Below, in pieces: positions 50,085-61,450 of a DNA stretch of 64,000 nt. The stretch is taken from the NCBI GenBank assembly GCA_022702705.1, contig CM040423.1, positions 121,949,738-122,013,737 of the forward strand, written 5' to 3'. A program made the translations under genes and the position numbers. The notes beneath the pieces were generated by a model that was not told the DNA's origin, did not search any database, and saw only the letters and a list, made by a program, of their open reading frames with translations. Source of the stretch: Papilionanthe hookeriana x Papilionanthe teres. Its lineage: Eukaryota; Streptophyta; Magnoliopsida; Asparagales; Orchidaceae. How positions within the stretch are numbered: position 1 is the first letter of the stretch; the number at the start of each line of letters is the position of its first letter.

Positions 50085-51985
50085 GTGAATGCGGAAAATT
50101 TCTTGAAAAGGGAGCGGAAATATAGGGATATTTAGGGAGTTAGATGACTGAGCTCTGACCCTGGAATTTCATGAAAGGCAGAAAATTTCTAAGATAGGAT
50201 GTGGAAATTTAGGGAATATAGGGAATCGGACGACTGAGCATCAACTATAGAATTTCATGGAAGGCGGAAAATTTCTCTGATTGGATATGAAAATTTAGGG
50301 AATTTGAAGAAGTTAAACAACAATGCTCCAATCCTAGAATTTCATGGAAGGCAGAAAATTTCTCTGCTAGGATGTGGAAATTTAGGGAAAATTTAGGGAA
50401 TCGAACGACTGAGCTCCGACCCTGGAATTTCATTGAAGGCAAAAACTTCTCGAATAGGATGTGGAAATTTAGGGAATTCAGGTAATCAGATGACTGAGCT
50501 GCGACCCTAGAATTTTAATGGAAGGCAGAAAATTTCTCGAATAGGAAGTGAAAATTTAGGGATATTTAGGGAAACAGAAGACTGAGCTCTGATCCTAAAA
50601 TTTCATGGGGGTGAAAATTTTCTCAGTTAGGATGTGGAAATTTAGGTAATTTAGGGAATCATACGACTGAGCTTTGACCCTGGAAGTTCATGGTAGGCAG
50701 AAAATTTCTTGGATAAAACGTGGAAATTTAGGGAATATTTAGGGAATTAGATGACTGAGCTCCGAACCTAGAATTTCATGAAAGGCAGAAAATTTCTTCG
50801 ATAGGAGGGGCAAATATAGAGATTATGAAGGAGTTGGACGACAGTGCTCCGATCCTAGAGATTCATGGAAGGTAGAAAATTTATGGGATAGGATGTTGAA
50901 GTTTTGGGAATATTTAGGGAATCGAATGACTAAGCTCCGACCCTGAAATTTCATGGAACGCAGAAAATTTCTCGGATATGATCTGGAAATTTAAGGATGT
51001 TTGGGAATCGGACAACTGAGCTCCGACCCTGTAATTTTCATGGAAGGCGAAAAATTTCTCATAAAGGAAGTGAAAATTTAGGGATATTTAGGGAATCAGA
51101 TGACTGAGCTCCGACCCTAGAATTTCATGGGAGGCAGAACATTTCTCGGATAAGAAGTGGAAATATAGATAATTTGAAGGAGTCGGACGACAATGCTCCG
51201 ATCCTAGAATATCATGGAAAGCGGAAAATTTCTCAGATATGATGTGGAAATTTAGGGAATATTTAGGGAATCAGACGATTAAGCTCCGACCCCAGAATTT
51301 TATAGAAGGCAGAAAATTTCTTAGATAGGATGTGGAAATTTAGGTAATCAGACGACTAAGCTCCGACCTTGGAATTTTCATGGAAGGTGGAAATTTTATC
51401 GGATAGGAAATGAAAATTTTGGGATATTTAGGGAATCAAACGACTGAGCCTCCGACTTTGGAATTTCATGGGAGATGGAAACTTTCTCGGATAGAACATG
51501 GAAACATAGAAAATTTGAAGGAGTCTGGCTACAATGCTCTGAGCCTAAAATTTCATGGAAGGCGGAAAATTTCTTGGATAGGATGTGGAAATTTAAGGAT
51601 ATTTAAGGAATCAGACGACTGAGCTCTGTCCCTGGATTTTCATGGAAGGCAGAAAATTTCTCAGATAGGATGTGGAAATTTAGGGAATATTTAGGGAATT
51701 GGACGATTGAGCTCTGACCCTGGAATTTCATGGAAGGCTGAAAATTTCTCGGGTAGGATGTGGAAATTTAGGGAATTTAGGGAATGAGACAACTGAGCTC
51801 CAATCCTGGAATTTCATGGAAGGCAGAAAATTTCTCTGATAGGATGTGGAAATATAGGGAATTTAACGGAGTCAGAAGACAATGCTCTGATCCTAAAATT
51901 TCATGGAAGGAAAAAAAATTTTCAAGTTGGAAGTGGAAATTTAAGGAATTTAGAGGAATCTTAGAGAGGAAAGCTCAAAAACTTA
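50085..51985. repeat. 87-bp tandem repeat array (about 21 units) with higher-order pattern
   Basis: Each unit contains GACGACTGAGCTCCGACC, then GAATTTCATGGAAGGC, GAAAATTTCTC and GTGGAAATTTAGGGAA. Units recur about every 87 bases. A variant with ACAATGCTCCGATCC in place of ACTGAGCTCCGACCC appears near 50319, 50841, 51189, 51531 and 51879, the last four spaced 342-348 bases, i.e. every fourth unit. The array lies in the 3' untranslated part of the Tat/Ogre-like element; such arrays are known in Tat elements. It is not a CRISPR: no short conserved repeats with unique spacers. Confidence 0.85.
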
Positions 51986-52754
51986 CATCCAACCCAAGGG
52001 GTGACAAGAGGGAGTTAGAATTAGTTTTTGATCCCAGAATTTCTCATGAAAAGATTTAAAGAGAATTTGATGTTTGACTTTAGAAGAAAGAAGGATTGGT
52101 GCAATTCGGCCAAGACTGGTAACCATTGCAAGATTTGCAAAATTTTGTGACGTTTCGAATTCGTGAGAAGTGACATTGTGTAATGTGCCAGATTTCAAGG
52201 AGTGCTTTCGGAAATGAAGGATTTGAGGATGAGTGCAAGGACTAAGAGTCTCGAGAGAGAATTAGCTTATCATTAATTTTCAATATATCATTTTTCTTTC
52301 AATTTGTTTTGTTTTATTTCATTTCATTTTATTTTATCTGATTTCAAATTCAATTTTCTTTTGATTTTGTTTCATTTTAATTTTGTATCGTTCTTTATCT
52401 GTTTTAATTCGGGATCAATGTATGGTTCTACAGCTTCCGATCGTTGCGTCAAAAGAAACATTTCTAAAGAAAAAAAAACTTGGCAAGATGAAACAGAAAT
52501 CTTCATTAATCTCTTGCTAAAAGCAGTAGTACAACTGATCATATGCTGACATACATCCAAAAGTCCATCAAGTGTACATAGCTAAACAAAACTATCACAT
52601 CATATCCTACTGGTATAAACGCTATGACAACTACTATGACCTGGTGTAGGAGGTAGTAGATATCTGTCGTCTGAGGCTACTTCGTAGACAAGCCAACCTA
52701 CCAAGGCTACACTCCAAAACAAAATTCCCCACACAAACACCCGAAGGTATGCTG
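51986..52754 (-). other. Non-coding stretch between AlkB ORF and repeat array
   Basis: No supported gene. It includes a T-rich zone with TTTTATTTCATTT words (52300-52400). The plus-strand ORF at 52304-52549 is antisense to the element and weak. Confidence 0.4.
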
Positions 52755-54077
52755 TCATAGTGGCAGGGGTTGAAGGTTTTCCAATAATGAATCTGGCTCG
52801 TAATAAAACGGTGGCTTGTCCTCATCCATTCTTCTAAAGGTAACTAACACTCTTTGTTCTGTAACTCCTGTGATGCACTATTTTGTGAGATCTGCCTTGT
52901 TTCCTTTCAGCAACAGCATTGAGAAGACTGATAGAGGGATCTCGACCAAATCTCGGAACTCCCCTGACTCGACAATCTGGATTTCTTGGCCAAACAAAAT
53001 ATTACTTTCACTTATAAATGAGACCATAAATAAAGGCCTCACAAAGTCATGGTGGTCGATATAAGGTGAGATATAGTCTCCATCCTCATAGATAGTTATG
53101 ATGCAGTGGTTGGGAATATAGTTTGTGGGTGGTACGTACACTCACCATCCCCTTTATCATCTTCTTGATCTGCGGTGGCATCGGATCCACCTCATCATTC
53201 TGTAGAATCCTCGAGGGATTATCTTGTCTATCCTTGGCAAAATTTTAGCAACATCCGCACTAGATGCTAAACCTGCCCTTTCCTCTTTTCCATTTCGTTG
53301 GCTCTGTGTACGTCCTTTGCTTTAGACGGCCTGCTCTGCCCAAGTCTTGGAGAGAGAAGACACAACCCAGAATCTTTTCTTCATCATTCCCCAAAAGCAC
53401 ATCTGTGTATAGCTCGAGGCCCTCCAAGATGTTGACGAATCTTCCTTATATTTCTTCATAATGTTGAAATTCTCTTTTTCTAACTCTTCTGACCTTTGCC
53501 ATTACGTAATCAGGAACTCCTCGCGGTGGTGGCTACAGAACAAACTGTGGTACGTATGGCTCTACATAAGGATGCTCCCTGCTTATGAATAGCATCAAAG
53601 CGGCTGCATATGCCTCGAATGTGTAGTACTCCTCTAACTGCAGAACATGGCACTGCAGGCATTCTGAAAATGCACCTATCACTGAATGCTGTTAGGGTAG
53701 ATTCGAGTTACAAGTTGAGCACCCAGTAAAGATTTCTTACATTTGATCCCATGTCAACTCAGCAGTCTCTAGCTTAGTATTTGTGTGTGACGCGCTATCA
53801 TCAATTTCTTTTATCTTCTGCTCATAAAATTCTTCTGGAATAGGAGGTATCTCAGCGGCTCCCGAGCCTATCTCCTCTCCATCCTATCTAGGAGGCGACG
53901 CTTATGGAAATTTGTATTTCTTCCTTTTGTACGCACCAATAGCATGTCTAGTAATCTCTTAGTTGTAGCTACAACAAGACTACCTTCCGGAGTAGTAAGC
54001 ACGGATGGAATTTGACTGTGTCTTTTGGTGAGGATGTGTGAGTCAACAAAACCTCCAGCGCTTCCATGTCTTGACAT
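52755..54077 (-). pseudogene. AlkB-domain ORF (ALKBH9/ALKBH10-like RNA demethylase), decayed
   Basis: This is a captured 2-oxoglutarate/Fe(II) dioxygenase of the AlkB family, closest in motifs to the plant ALKBH9/ALKBH10 mRNA m6A demethylases. An N-terminal part I do not recognise (54077-53510; starts MSRHGSAGG, later EIPPIPEEFYEQKI and YTFEAYAAALML) leads into the domain at about 53502. Motifs in order: FVNILEGLELYTDV; LQDLGRAGRLKQRTYTEP; KWKRGKGR; VDPMPPQIKKMI; YIPNHCIITIYEDGD; SPYIDHHDFVRP; VSFISESNILFG; SGEFRDLVEIPLSV; LLLKGNKADLTK; RVLVTFRRMDE. It ends LQPLPL and stop at 52755. The HxD iron site reads YID and the distal His is a stop. Other stops lie after YEEI and in the GCC segment, with a frameshift near 53142. 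There are no introns. It lies about 0.44 kb after integrase on the same strand. Confidence 0.85.
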
Positions 54078-54512
54078 TTATCCAGCCTCTCTACGAACAC
54101 TTCTCATCATTGATTTCATACTTGCAGCCTTCTTGTATGTGTTCATTCTTTTCAGAGTGCAAGGTCCAAGCCATCTTTGAAAGCAAATGCCAACTCGTGA
54201 CCTGACACTTCCTACACAAGAATATAGGGGGAAATGTTAGTGGCTGGCATTTTGCACAAACAAGAACAATAACAAATTTATTATTTATAATTTAACATTT
54301 TTTCATAATTATCTTGATGCCATTATCTTATTTAATATGATATTATAAGATTTAGAAATAGAAGTTTATCAAGTATATTTTATTTTGTGAGAAAATTTAT
54401 TTTATTTTATTTAACTTTATTTTATTTAACTTTATTTTATTACAAAGTTTTGACCCAGTCACAGACACTGGCCATAAGGCTATATCAAAATTTATATCCT
54501 TCTTTAGGTTTA
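54078..54512 (-). other. Spacer between integrase and AlkB ORF
   Basis: AT-rich with TTTATTTTATT repeats (54380-54440). Upstream of the ATG at 54077 a frame with MNTYKKAASMKSMM continues into the ORF after one stop, so the ORF may once have started near 54150. Confidence 0.4.
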
Positions 54513-55680
54513 TTATGGCTCGTAATATTCCTTTAGATATCGTCCATTTATTAGCAACATGGGTCTATCCCCTTGAGAATCCACCAACTGGTAAGACCCT
54601 CCCGAGTAAACCTTTTCAACCACGAATGGCCCTTCTCTGGTCAGTTCAAATTTTCTACCTATCTTGCGGTGTGCAAGAATAAGCCTTCTGAGAACAAGTA
54701 TGAGGTCACCGATTTTGAATTACCTCCATTGGATGAATCTATCATGGGCTTGAGTCTTCTTAGCTTGTTAAAGTTTCAAGTTCTGTTACGCGGACAATCT
54801 GCTCCATTCAAGGCTTTCTAATTCTGCTAGTCAAAGTTTGACATTCTCTTCTATTGTAATTTGATTGGTGATGGTGATTCAGAGTGATGATAGCAAAATT
54901 CTAGCGGAAGAACTGCCTCGGACCCGTATACAAGTGCGTAAGGCGTAGACTGTCTTGGCATTCTAACTATCATCTTGTAGGCTCATAAAGCTTCCAGTAA
55001 CTTTCATGCCATCCTCTTTCATTGTCATTGAGCATCATCTTTAAGATCTGCAAGAGTGTCTCGTTGAAGGATTCTACCAAGCAATTTGCTCTAAAGTAAT
55101 AGATCGTCGAGTACCATCAATCTATCTCGTGTCGTCTGACGAAGTTATTAATTTTTGTGCTCTTGAAAGTGAACCCATTATCTGAAATGATTCTGTGTGG
55201 CACACCAAAGTGGTAGACAACCTGGTTCTTGCAGAATTACAAAACTTGTTGTGTTGTGACTTCTCGTAGCAGCACTAGCTTAACCCATTTGAAGAAGTAG
55301 TCTGTAGCTGCAAGTATAAACCTATGTCCATTTAAATACAGAGGGTCTATTGAACCTACTTTATCAGTGCCCCAACACTCGAATGGCCACGAGGCAATCA
55401 TGGGGTGTAGAACATTTGGAGGTTGGTGCAAGACCACTCTGTGCGCCTGGCATTGATGACATCTCTTTGTTATGTCCATGCAGTCCGTCATCATTGCCGG
55501 CCAATAGTACCCGAGTCTTTTGATTTTCATTTTCATCTTTGGCCCTAAGTGGTGAGCTCCACACAATCTGGCATGTACGTCTTTGATGATTTTTTGTGCT
55601 TCTGCTTTGCTCAGACATCTTAACCTTATTTGGTCAAAGGATCTTCTGTATAAAACATTATCAATTAAGGCATACGACAA
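54513..55680 (-). pseudogene. Tat/Ogre-type integrase
   Basis: Zinc-binding part: VHARLCGAHHLG (His pair) and CHQCQAH (Cys pair), around 55580-55440. Core: ECWGTDKVG (first Asp), HRIISDNGFTF (second Asp, about 55180) and CLVESFNETLLQI (Glu). The C-terminal part KFELTREGPFVVEKV, YQLVDSQG and LINGRYLKEYY ends at 54513. The frame is open from 55680 to 55237 and broken after that. The ORFs on the plus strand here are antisense shadows. Confidence 0.85.
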
Positions 55681-55748
55681 AGCCCTCTTCCGAATTTGAT
55701 GTACTACTGACTTGTCTTCTGGTAGTCTTCATGTTTGTAAATATTCTA

Positions 55749-56320
55749 TTAACAGCTAACGCCAGCCATCTGTATCATCTGCACAGTAGTTGTTATCTCT
55801 TCTTTTCTAATCTTGTACAAACTGTCGAGGTCAATCTGCGAAAAAACTTGACGTCCTTGCACTGTAATATCTATAGATTCTTCAGGTGGACAAGCCAACT
55901 CTTTAGCAAGCTTTGCTAAAACGTCCGCATGGTCATTATCTACTTGAGGGTTCCTATAGAATATCATACTTAGAATCTTCTCTAGAAATTTCATCGTGTA
56001 CTGATGGTATTCTTCTAATCTTGGCTTCAGGATCTTATATTGTCCTGCCTCATGCAGGATGACGAGTTGCAAGTCACCATAAATGGCAATGTCTGTAATT
56101 TCCATTAATATTGTCAACTCCGGGCTGATGATTAGAGCTTCATATTCTGCTTCTATATTGGTACACGGTTCTGCTAATTTGTAGGAATATCTTAGCATGG
56201 CCTGATCTGGTGTCACGAAGACCAGACCGATTCCTATCTTACCTGGTATCTTTGTCTATTGTCCTTTGTCTCTTCAGGCTGAGGAAGCTCCATCGAAGTA
56301 TACCTCCCAATGTCTAGCAC
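55749..56320 (-). pseudogene. Second RNase H (aRH) of the Tat clade
   Basis: VYFDGASS (Asp, about 56305), NIEAEYEALI (Glu), IYGDLQLVI (Asp) and NDHADVLAKLA (Asp) supply all four acidic positions. A stop and shift lie between the first two (56280-56230). The frame from 56216 to 55749 is open. An archaeal-type RNase H between RNase H and IN is the hallmark of Tat elements and sets this element apart from the Athila copies. Confidence 0.85.
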
Positions 56321-56345
56321 TAGGTTGTTCCATTTGTAATATATG

Positions 56346-56866
56346 TCAGTCTGGTAGTTCATCACTGAGCGGGGACCCAGCTGGTAGTGGGTGCGCTGCG
56401 AGAAAATCTACAAGAATCTGCCCTTTGATAGAGAGAAGGGGCATGAAAGTTATATCAAATTGCAATAGTGTCATTGACCACCTTGCTAAACATCCAAAAA
56501 GTGTTGGTTGGGTAATCAAATATTGCAATGGATTGACTTTCGAAATCAGGTTGACCTTATGAGACAACATGTAGTGTCTAAACTTTTTAGTGGCAAAAAC
56601 CAAAGCTAAACAATGTTTCTCAATAGGAGGATATTTTACTTCCACCGATATTAGGCGTTGACTTAATTAATAGAGTGTGTTCTCCTTTCTCTCATCATTG
56701 AATTGGGTAAACAAGGCTCTGAGAGACTCATCTAAGGATGCAGTATAATGTATCAACGGTCTACCAGGGATAAGGGCTTCTAAAACAGGAGGTGTCGTCA
56801 AGTACCAGTTAATATCTTCGAAATCCCGTTGGCACGACTATCCCCAGATGAATCTAACATCATTCT
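56346..56866 (-). pseudogene. Tat/Ogre-type RNase H (RT missing)
   Basis: It begins abruptly at CQRDFEDINWYL (about 56830), runs through PPVLEALIPGRPLIHYT, LRALFTQFNDERKENTLY (stop), KYPPIEKHCLALVFATKK and LRHYM-like KFRHYMLSH, ARWSMTLLQFDITFM and IKGQILVDFLAAHPLP. The RT polymerase domain that should precede it is cut off by the Athila sequence from 56867. Confidence 0.85.
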
Positions 56867-57006
56867 AAAGTAGGTTCAAAAAAGGTAGACAACTTCCTGA
56901 CATATTAGATATAAAGCGTCTTAGATATATGATGCGATTAGTTTGAATACACGAATTTGGCACCACTACTATGAGATATAATTCCCCGGCAAAGGCGCCA
57001 AAAACT
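56867..57006 (-). mobile_element. Athila leader with primer binding site
   Basis: The minus strand at 56983-57000 reads TGGCGCCTTTGCCGGGGA, one mismatch from the tRNA-Asp-type PBS, the best preserved in the window. The following leader (to about 56870) resembles the leader at 59610-59680 (TTGATACCACTGCTAGAAG against TTGGCACCACTACTATGAG). It ends in Tat pol sequence. Confidence 0.75.
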
Positions 57007-58667
57007 TGATGCAACCAGACTTTACTTCTATTTTTTAAAATGCAAGATTTTGTTAACTTCAAATTTATATATTTATAATGATTTTGTAAATTCCAAGTAT
57101 TCAACGCAAGTATATGTATCTTATCAAGTAACAGGGCTCTAGTAGAGTCCTAGTTATCGGTCCCACATGGAGGTTTTAAGTTGAAGCAAAGTGAAAGTTT
57201 TAACAAGTTAGAATAAAGCACTAGAACTTTCTTCTAACACTACTACTACTATGCAAAAAATAGTAACAACCAACTAAACTACAATCACTTCTAATAACTT
57301 TGAAAACAGAATTAACTAACAGACACAATAAACTAAAGGTTTTTTATATATGAGAAAAGTATCTTTCTTCTTATAATGAGAATATGATATGTGGATTGAT
57401 ATGGATTAATTATCTAATATTATGCCAAATAGGAGCATTAATGATTCTTTACCTTTAGAAGAGTACCCCCTCCTCTAAATAAGAAAAGAACATTAACACA
57501 TTCTAAGTTTAGTTACTAATTCTAGGGCTAGGGTGCGAGGATACAGGCTCTCACTACAGAGCTCCCACTCACCCTTCACCCGAAGGCTCACCTTTGATAT
57601 TAGTTACTAATCTTAGAACCAATTTGAGGATTTTAGCCTGTCACCTTGAAATCTCCACATTGAAGTCCTTTAGAACACATTTCCTATTTATTTGCATGCA
57701 ATTCACCCATGGAAATTGAATGGATCTTTCATTATTGTTGTAGGACATTAAATCCTTTCAAACTTAATGTTCAACAACATATTTTAACATTTCAATTAGC
57801 CAAACTGAAAGTAGATTAAGTTCTAAATGAAAAACCATCACAATTTCTTCATCACATTAAAAGTAAATCAAATCCACTTCAAACCATCATCACATCTCTA
57901 AGCAAGAAGAAAGACAAAGAAGACTACTCCGGATTCACGGAGAAGATACAGTAAAACATGGATTTTATATAAAAAAGAAAAGTCATACAAACCACAAAAG
58001 GAAATACAACTTATCCCTTTCTCTTCCCCAATGCAAACTCCTTGAAGTTCCTTTAAATCCTTTTCTCTTATTTACAACACTTGATTCTCTCTTTAGAATG
58101 GAAAGGAAGAAGCAATCTCTCACTTTAGTCATTCTCCTTCACTCCTTAGAAAAGAATCACTCTCTTCTACACTAAACCCTAACACTAAAAACTAAGAGAA
58201 AGTAATGGAATGCAAGAGAGCACACTCTAAAACTTTGTAGAACTCCCTTAGAACTCGCTTTCGTCATCCAAATTCAGTTATTTAAGAGTTAGGGATGAAA
58301 TCCCAAAAGTTTCCATAGGCATCCCTTCAAAATTTCGCCAAAACTCTCAAAATTTGAATTCCACCGACCTTTGGTGCCGCTGGTGCCAGATAGGGCACCA
58401 GCGGTGCTCTATCATCCATAATGTTTTCTGAGCTCTCTGGATTTGGGCGCCAGCCATGCCCATTCTGGCACCGGCGGCGCCAGAATACCTTTTCCACCAT
58501 TTTGCTCCTTTTCGCTCCGAATTCGTTCCTTTTTTATTCTTTTTGTTCTAATCACCTAAAATCATCATACCTGCAATAAATCATGAAAAATACCTTTCTT
58601 TAAAGTGCAATATAACCAAAAATAAGTAAAATTAGATAGCGTAAACCATATATATTTTTGGTGCATC
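57007..58667 (-). mobile_element. Athila-type LTR (minus)
   Basis: About 1.66 kb from TGATGCACC at 58667 to GCATCA at 57007. It is the same subfamily as the LTRs of the nested Athila. The low side has a PBS, the high side a PPT (AAGTTTGGGGGATTT on the minus strand, about 58668-58682), so it serves as 5' and 3' LTR at once. GGCGCC-type motifs occur at 58371-58413 and 58446-58482. Confidence 0.8.
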
Positions 58668-59680
58668 AAAATCCCCCAAACTTAAACTATTATTTGTCCT
58701 CAAGTAATCCTTTTACTACATAAAAAATAACTCTAGTCAATGTTCTTTTCAATTGTAAGACACTAAAATTTTCATTCATAAGAGTATAGTGGTTAGATTT
58801 TCAGAAAAATTTTAGTAACTTAGGTCAAAATTACAGGAATAAGAATATTCAGTAATCAAGTCTAAGAGTTCTAGTCTTCTATTTATTTCAATATGAACCA
58901 TAAATTGTCACATTAAGAGTGCCTTAAAAGATTATGTGAGAAAGGAGTTCATGAAAACTTTAAATATAAATTCAGAAGTGAAATCAAGTTTTTTCTTTAG
59001 GGTGATTCAAGTGAAGCCAATTTTTGATTAGCATCTCCTCAAGCTTCAAGCTTATCCTTCCATAATATTCAACTGAAACAAAAAGTTTTAGTTATCTTAC
59101 AATGAGGTTCAACTGCCTAAAGTTTTGCTAATAACTTTTTGAAAATATAACAGTTGAGAACAAATAAAAGTTTAGTATTTCTCTACCCTCCCCCAAACTT
59201 AAATTTTTCAATGAATTTGAAATAGTTGAGAGTAAAAGAAAACTAACCTTTCTATGCTGGGATCTTAAAATTTTCAATAGCTATCTGTTATTAATCGACA
59301 TTTATAACTAGCAGGCATGAAGCAATTAGTAACAGTGATATAACATTTTTTAAATATTTGCATGGGTAAAGAGAAATTGATAGTAAACATCTAAACATCC
59401 AACATAACACTACAACAGGAAACAAACAATAACACTACTAACAGTAAAACTATCAGTTTTTCATGTTTTAGTACAACACAATAGTTCAACATGGAAAGTA
59501 AATAACACAACATCACGCAGTACAACACAACAGGGGTACACATAACATGAAAAGTAAATTTCCACTACATCACATCAGTACAACACATCACAACAAGATC
59601 AACGATGCGTGACTCAGCCTAACGAGGCTTTATATATACTTTCAAATGCAAGAATTTGATACCACTGCTAGAAGATATAA
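58668..59680 (-). mobile_element. Internally deleted Athila between two LTRs
   Basis: From the PPT up to about 59590 it matches the 3' non-coding part of the nested Athila (28547-29790), with a deletion around the purine tract (near 59040). It then passes straight into a 5' leader (59610-59680) and the PBS of the next LTR. All coding sequence is gone. Confidence 0.7.
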
Positions 59681-59698
59681 TCACTGACAACAGCGCCA
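59681..59698 (-). other. Primer binding site (tRNA-Asp type), decayed
   Basis: The minus strand reads TGGCGCTGTTGTCAGTGA, four mismatches from TGGCGCCGTTGCCGGGGA, 6 bases from the LTR end at 59705. Confidence 0.75.
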
Positions 59699-59704
59699 AA
59701 AACT

Positions 59705-61450
59705 TGATGTGATTTTTCTTATGAATGAATTTATGAATTTATATTTATATTTTTATAATTTGTAAAAGTCACAATTTCAAATGCAAGTATACGTATCGTA
59801 TCAAGTAATACATGGCTCTAGTGGAGTTTTGGTTATCGATCCCACAAGGAAGATTTTTAGAATATTAAGTAATATTTTTAGATATTTCAAATTAAAAGTA
59901 ATTATTATTTTTATTTCTTTTTAAAGTTTAGATTTTTAATTTAATGAAATTTATACTAAATGAAAGTAAGCAAGACTCGAAATAAATATTAATGTAGGTA
60001 TAAATAAAATAACTTTCTCTTTTTCAACTAATCCAAGATTTTTAGAATAACTGTCATTTGTGGAGAAATTAGATTATGGTATTGTGCCAAATAGAAGCAT
60101 TCTTATTCTTTACCCTTTGGTCCAGGCATAAAGAACATTGACTAATCTATAGATCGGTTCAGGATGTCTTATTAGTAGAATGGGTTAATCTAGGCTCACA
60201 CTACTAGATGTCCAAGGGTGGCTAAGGTTGGCTCTACCGGTGACCAGTTCCCTTTCTATAAATCAAATTATTAGAATTTAGACTCACTCTAAAAACTAAT
60301 TAATTCTGCGCCCAATAAATCATATCTTCCATTTATTTGCACTTCACTTTGAATAACCTGCATAAAGCCTTCGACTACCCAAGGATTCATGTGATATCTA
60401 CTAGTTAAGAACTCATCTCCGGATAGGTCTCAAAATTCTTCAACAGGTTTTAACAATTTAAATGGCTAGTTTAAAAGTAAACTAAGATCAGGTATTAATA
60501 TCATCACAATTTTTATAAATATTTAAAGTTAAATTCCTCAACAAAGTTTAATTATCTTATTATCTTTTCATAGTTGAAAGGAGAAAGAAAACTAACTAAT
60601 CAAAACACATTGAATTCACACAACAAAACATATTTATAAAACTTTGAAGCAAGTTACAAATACTTATCTGGAATATTTCTTCAAGTGATCCGCTGACTCC
60701 TACTGACTTCAATGCAATGATGAAAGACTTCAACAGCAACAACACTAATAATCTCACACTTAACACTCAAAATAAACTAAAAATAAACTCACTAAATAAT
60801 AAAGAAGATGGCTCCTTAAAATGATCGGATGGATATATAGTGCTTAGGGACTAAAGGATACTAGAAGGGGTGAAAGGTGTGATTTTCTTTGCAGAATGGG
60901 CTCCTATTAAAAGAGCTCTAAATTTGACCAGGAGTTGCTTAAGGCACCTCTTCAAAATTCATCCAAATACAATGTATCTTCTAGAAGGTAACTGTCGCGT
61001 CTAGGCGCCAGGATCTGGCACTTAGGCGGCAAACTCTGTGACTAGGTCTTCGCACCTCTTCACTTTGGGTCACACCTCTTCGCGATTAAAACTGTTTCCC
61101 TACTTCCAGATGCATTGTATCACATGTCCTATATATTAGGAGTAACTTCCAGTCTTCTAGAAGCTCTAATAACTCCTTAACACCGTCAAAATAACTACCC
61201 AAAGTCGTCAAAAATCTTATCTGCGTCTATATCGAACTAGTGTTTAGGCGCCGGATTCTGGCGCCTAGCCTACAATTACAACTTTGCTCTTTTAGCTCTA
61301 TTTTTGCTCCTTTTTGCTCCTTTTTTCTTCTTGAACTCTTTTTTTATCACCTACATCCAAAAACATAAAAATACATTTCATTAAAGCATAATATCCTTAA
61401 GAATTGAATTATAAATAAGGCATAAAAATGTGTATTTTTAAGGTGGATCA
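59705..61450 (-). mobile_element. Athila-type LTR (minus), second subfamily
   Basis: About 1.75 kb from TGATCCACCTTAAAAATA at 61450 to CACATCA at 59705. Its start-proximal part matches the LTR fragment at 14235-15279. GGCGCC motifs occur near 60997-61030 and 61246-61270. It belongs to an element that continues beyond the window. Confidence 0.75.

Larger units (their letters stand above)
42954..56866 (-). mobile_element. Tat/Ogre-like retrotransposon, 3' half, carrying an AlkB ORF
   Basis: Minus-strand order: RNase H (56866-56346), aRH (56320-55749), integrase (55680-54513), AlkB-domain ORF (54077-52755), tandem repeats (51985-49951), giant LTR (about 49530-42954). The RNase H, aRH, IN order is diagnostic of the Tat clade, which includes the very large Ogre elements. 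RT, protease, gag and the 5' LTR are not present; the element is cut at about 56867 by Athila sequence. With LTRs near 7 kb an intact member would probably exceed 25 kb (inference). Confidence 0.7.

Noticed and set aside
50085..51985. CRISPR-like array or satellite gene cluster
   Set aside because: Units are 87 bases of continuous repeat without unique spacers and lie inside a plant retrotransposon; ORFs there merely read the repeat.
52304..52549. Plus-strand ORF with WQDETEIFINLLLKAV, faintly like a Myb/SANT-like transposase-derived domain
   Set aside because: Only one short resemblance, no continuation of the domain and antisense to the Tat/Ogre-like element; too weak to report as a gene.
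54573..56562. Plus-strand ORFs at 54573-54821, 55596-55919 and 56266-56562
   Set aside because: Antisense to the Tat-type integrase, aRH and RNase H, which have full catalytic motifs on the minus strand.
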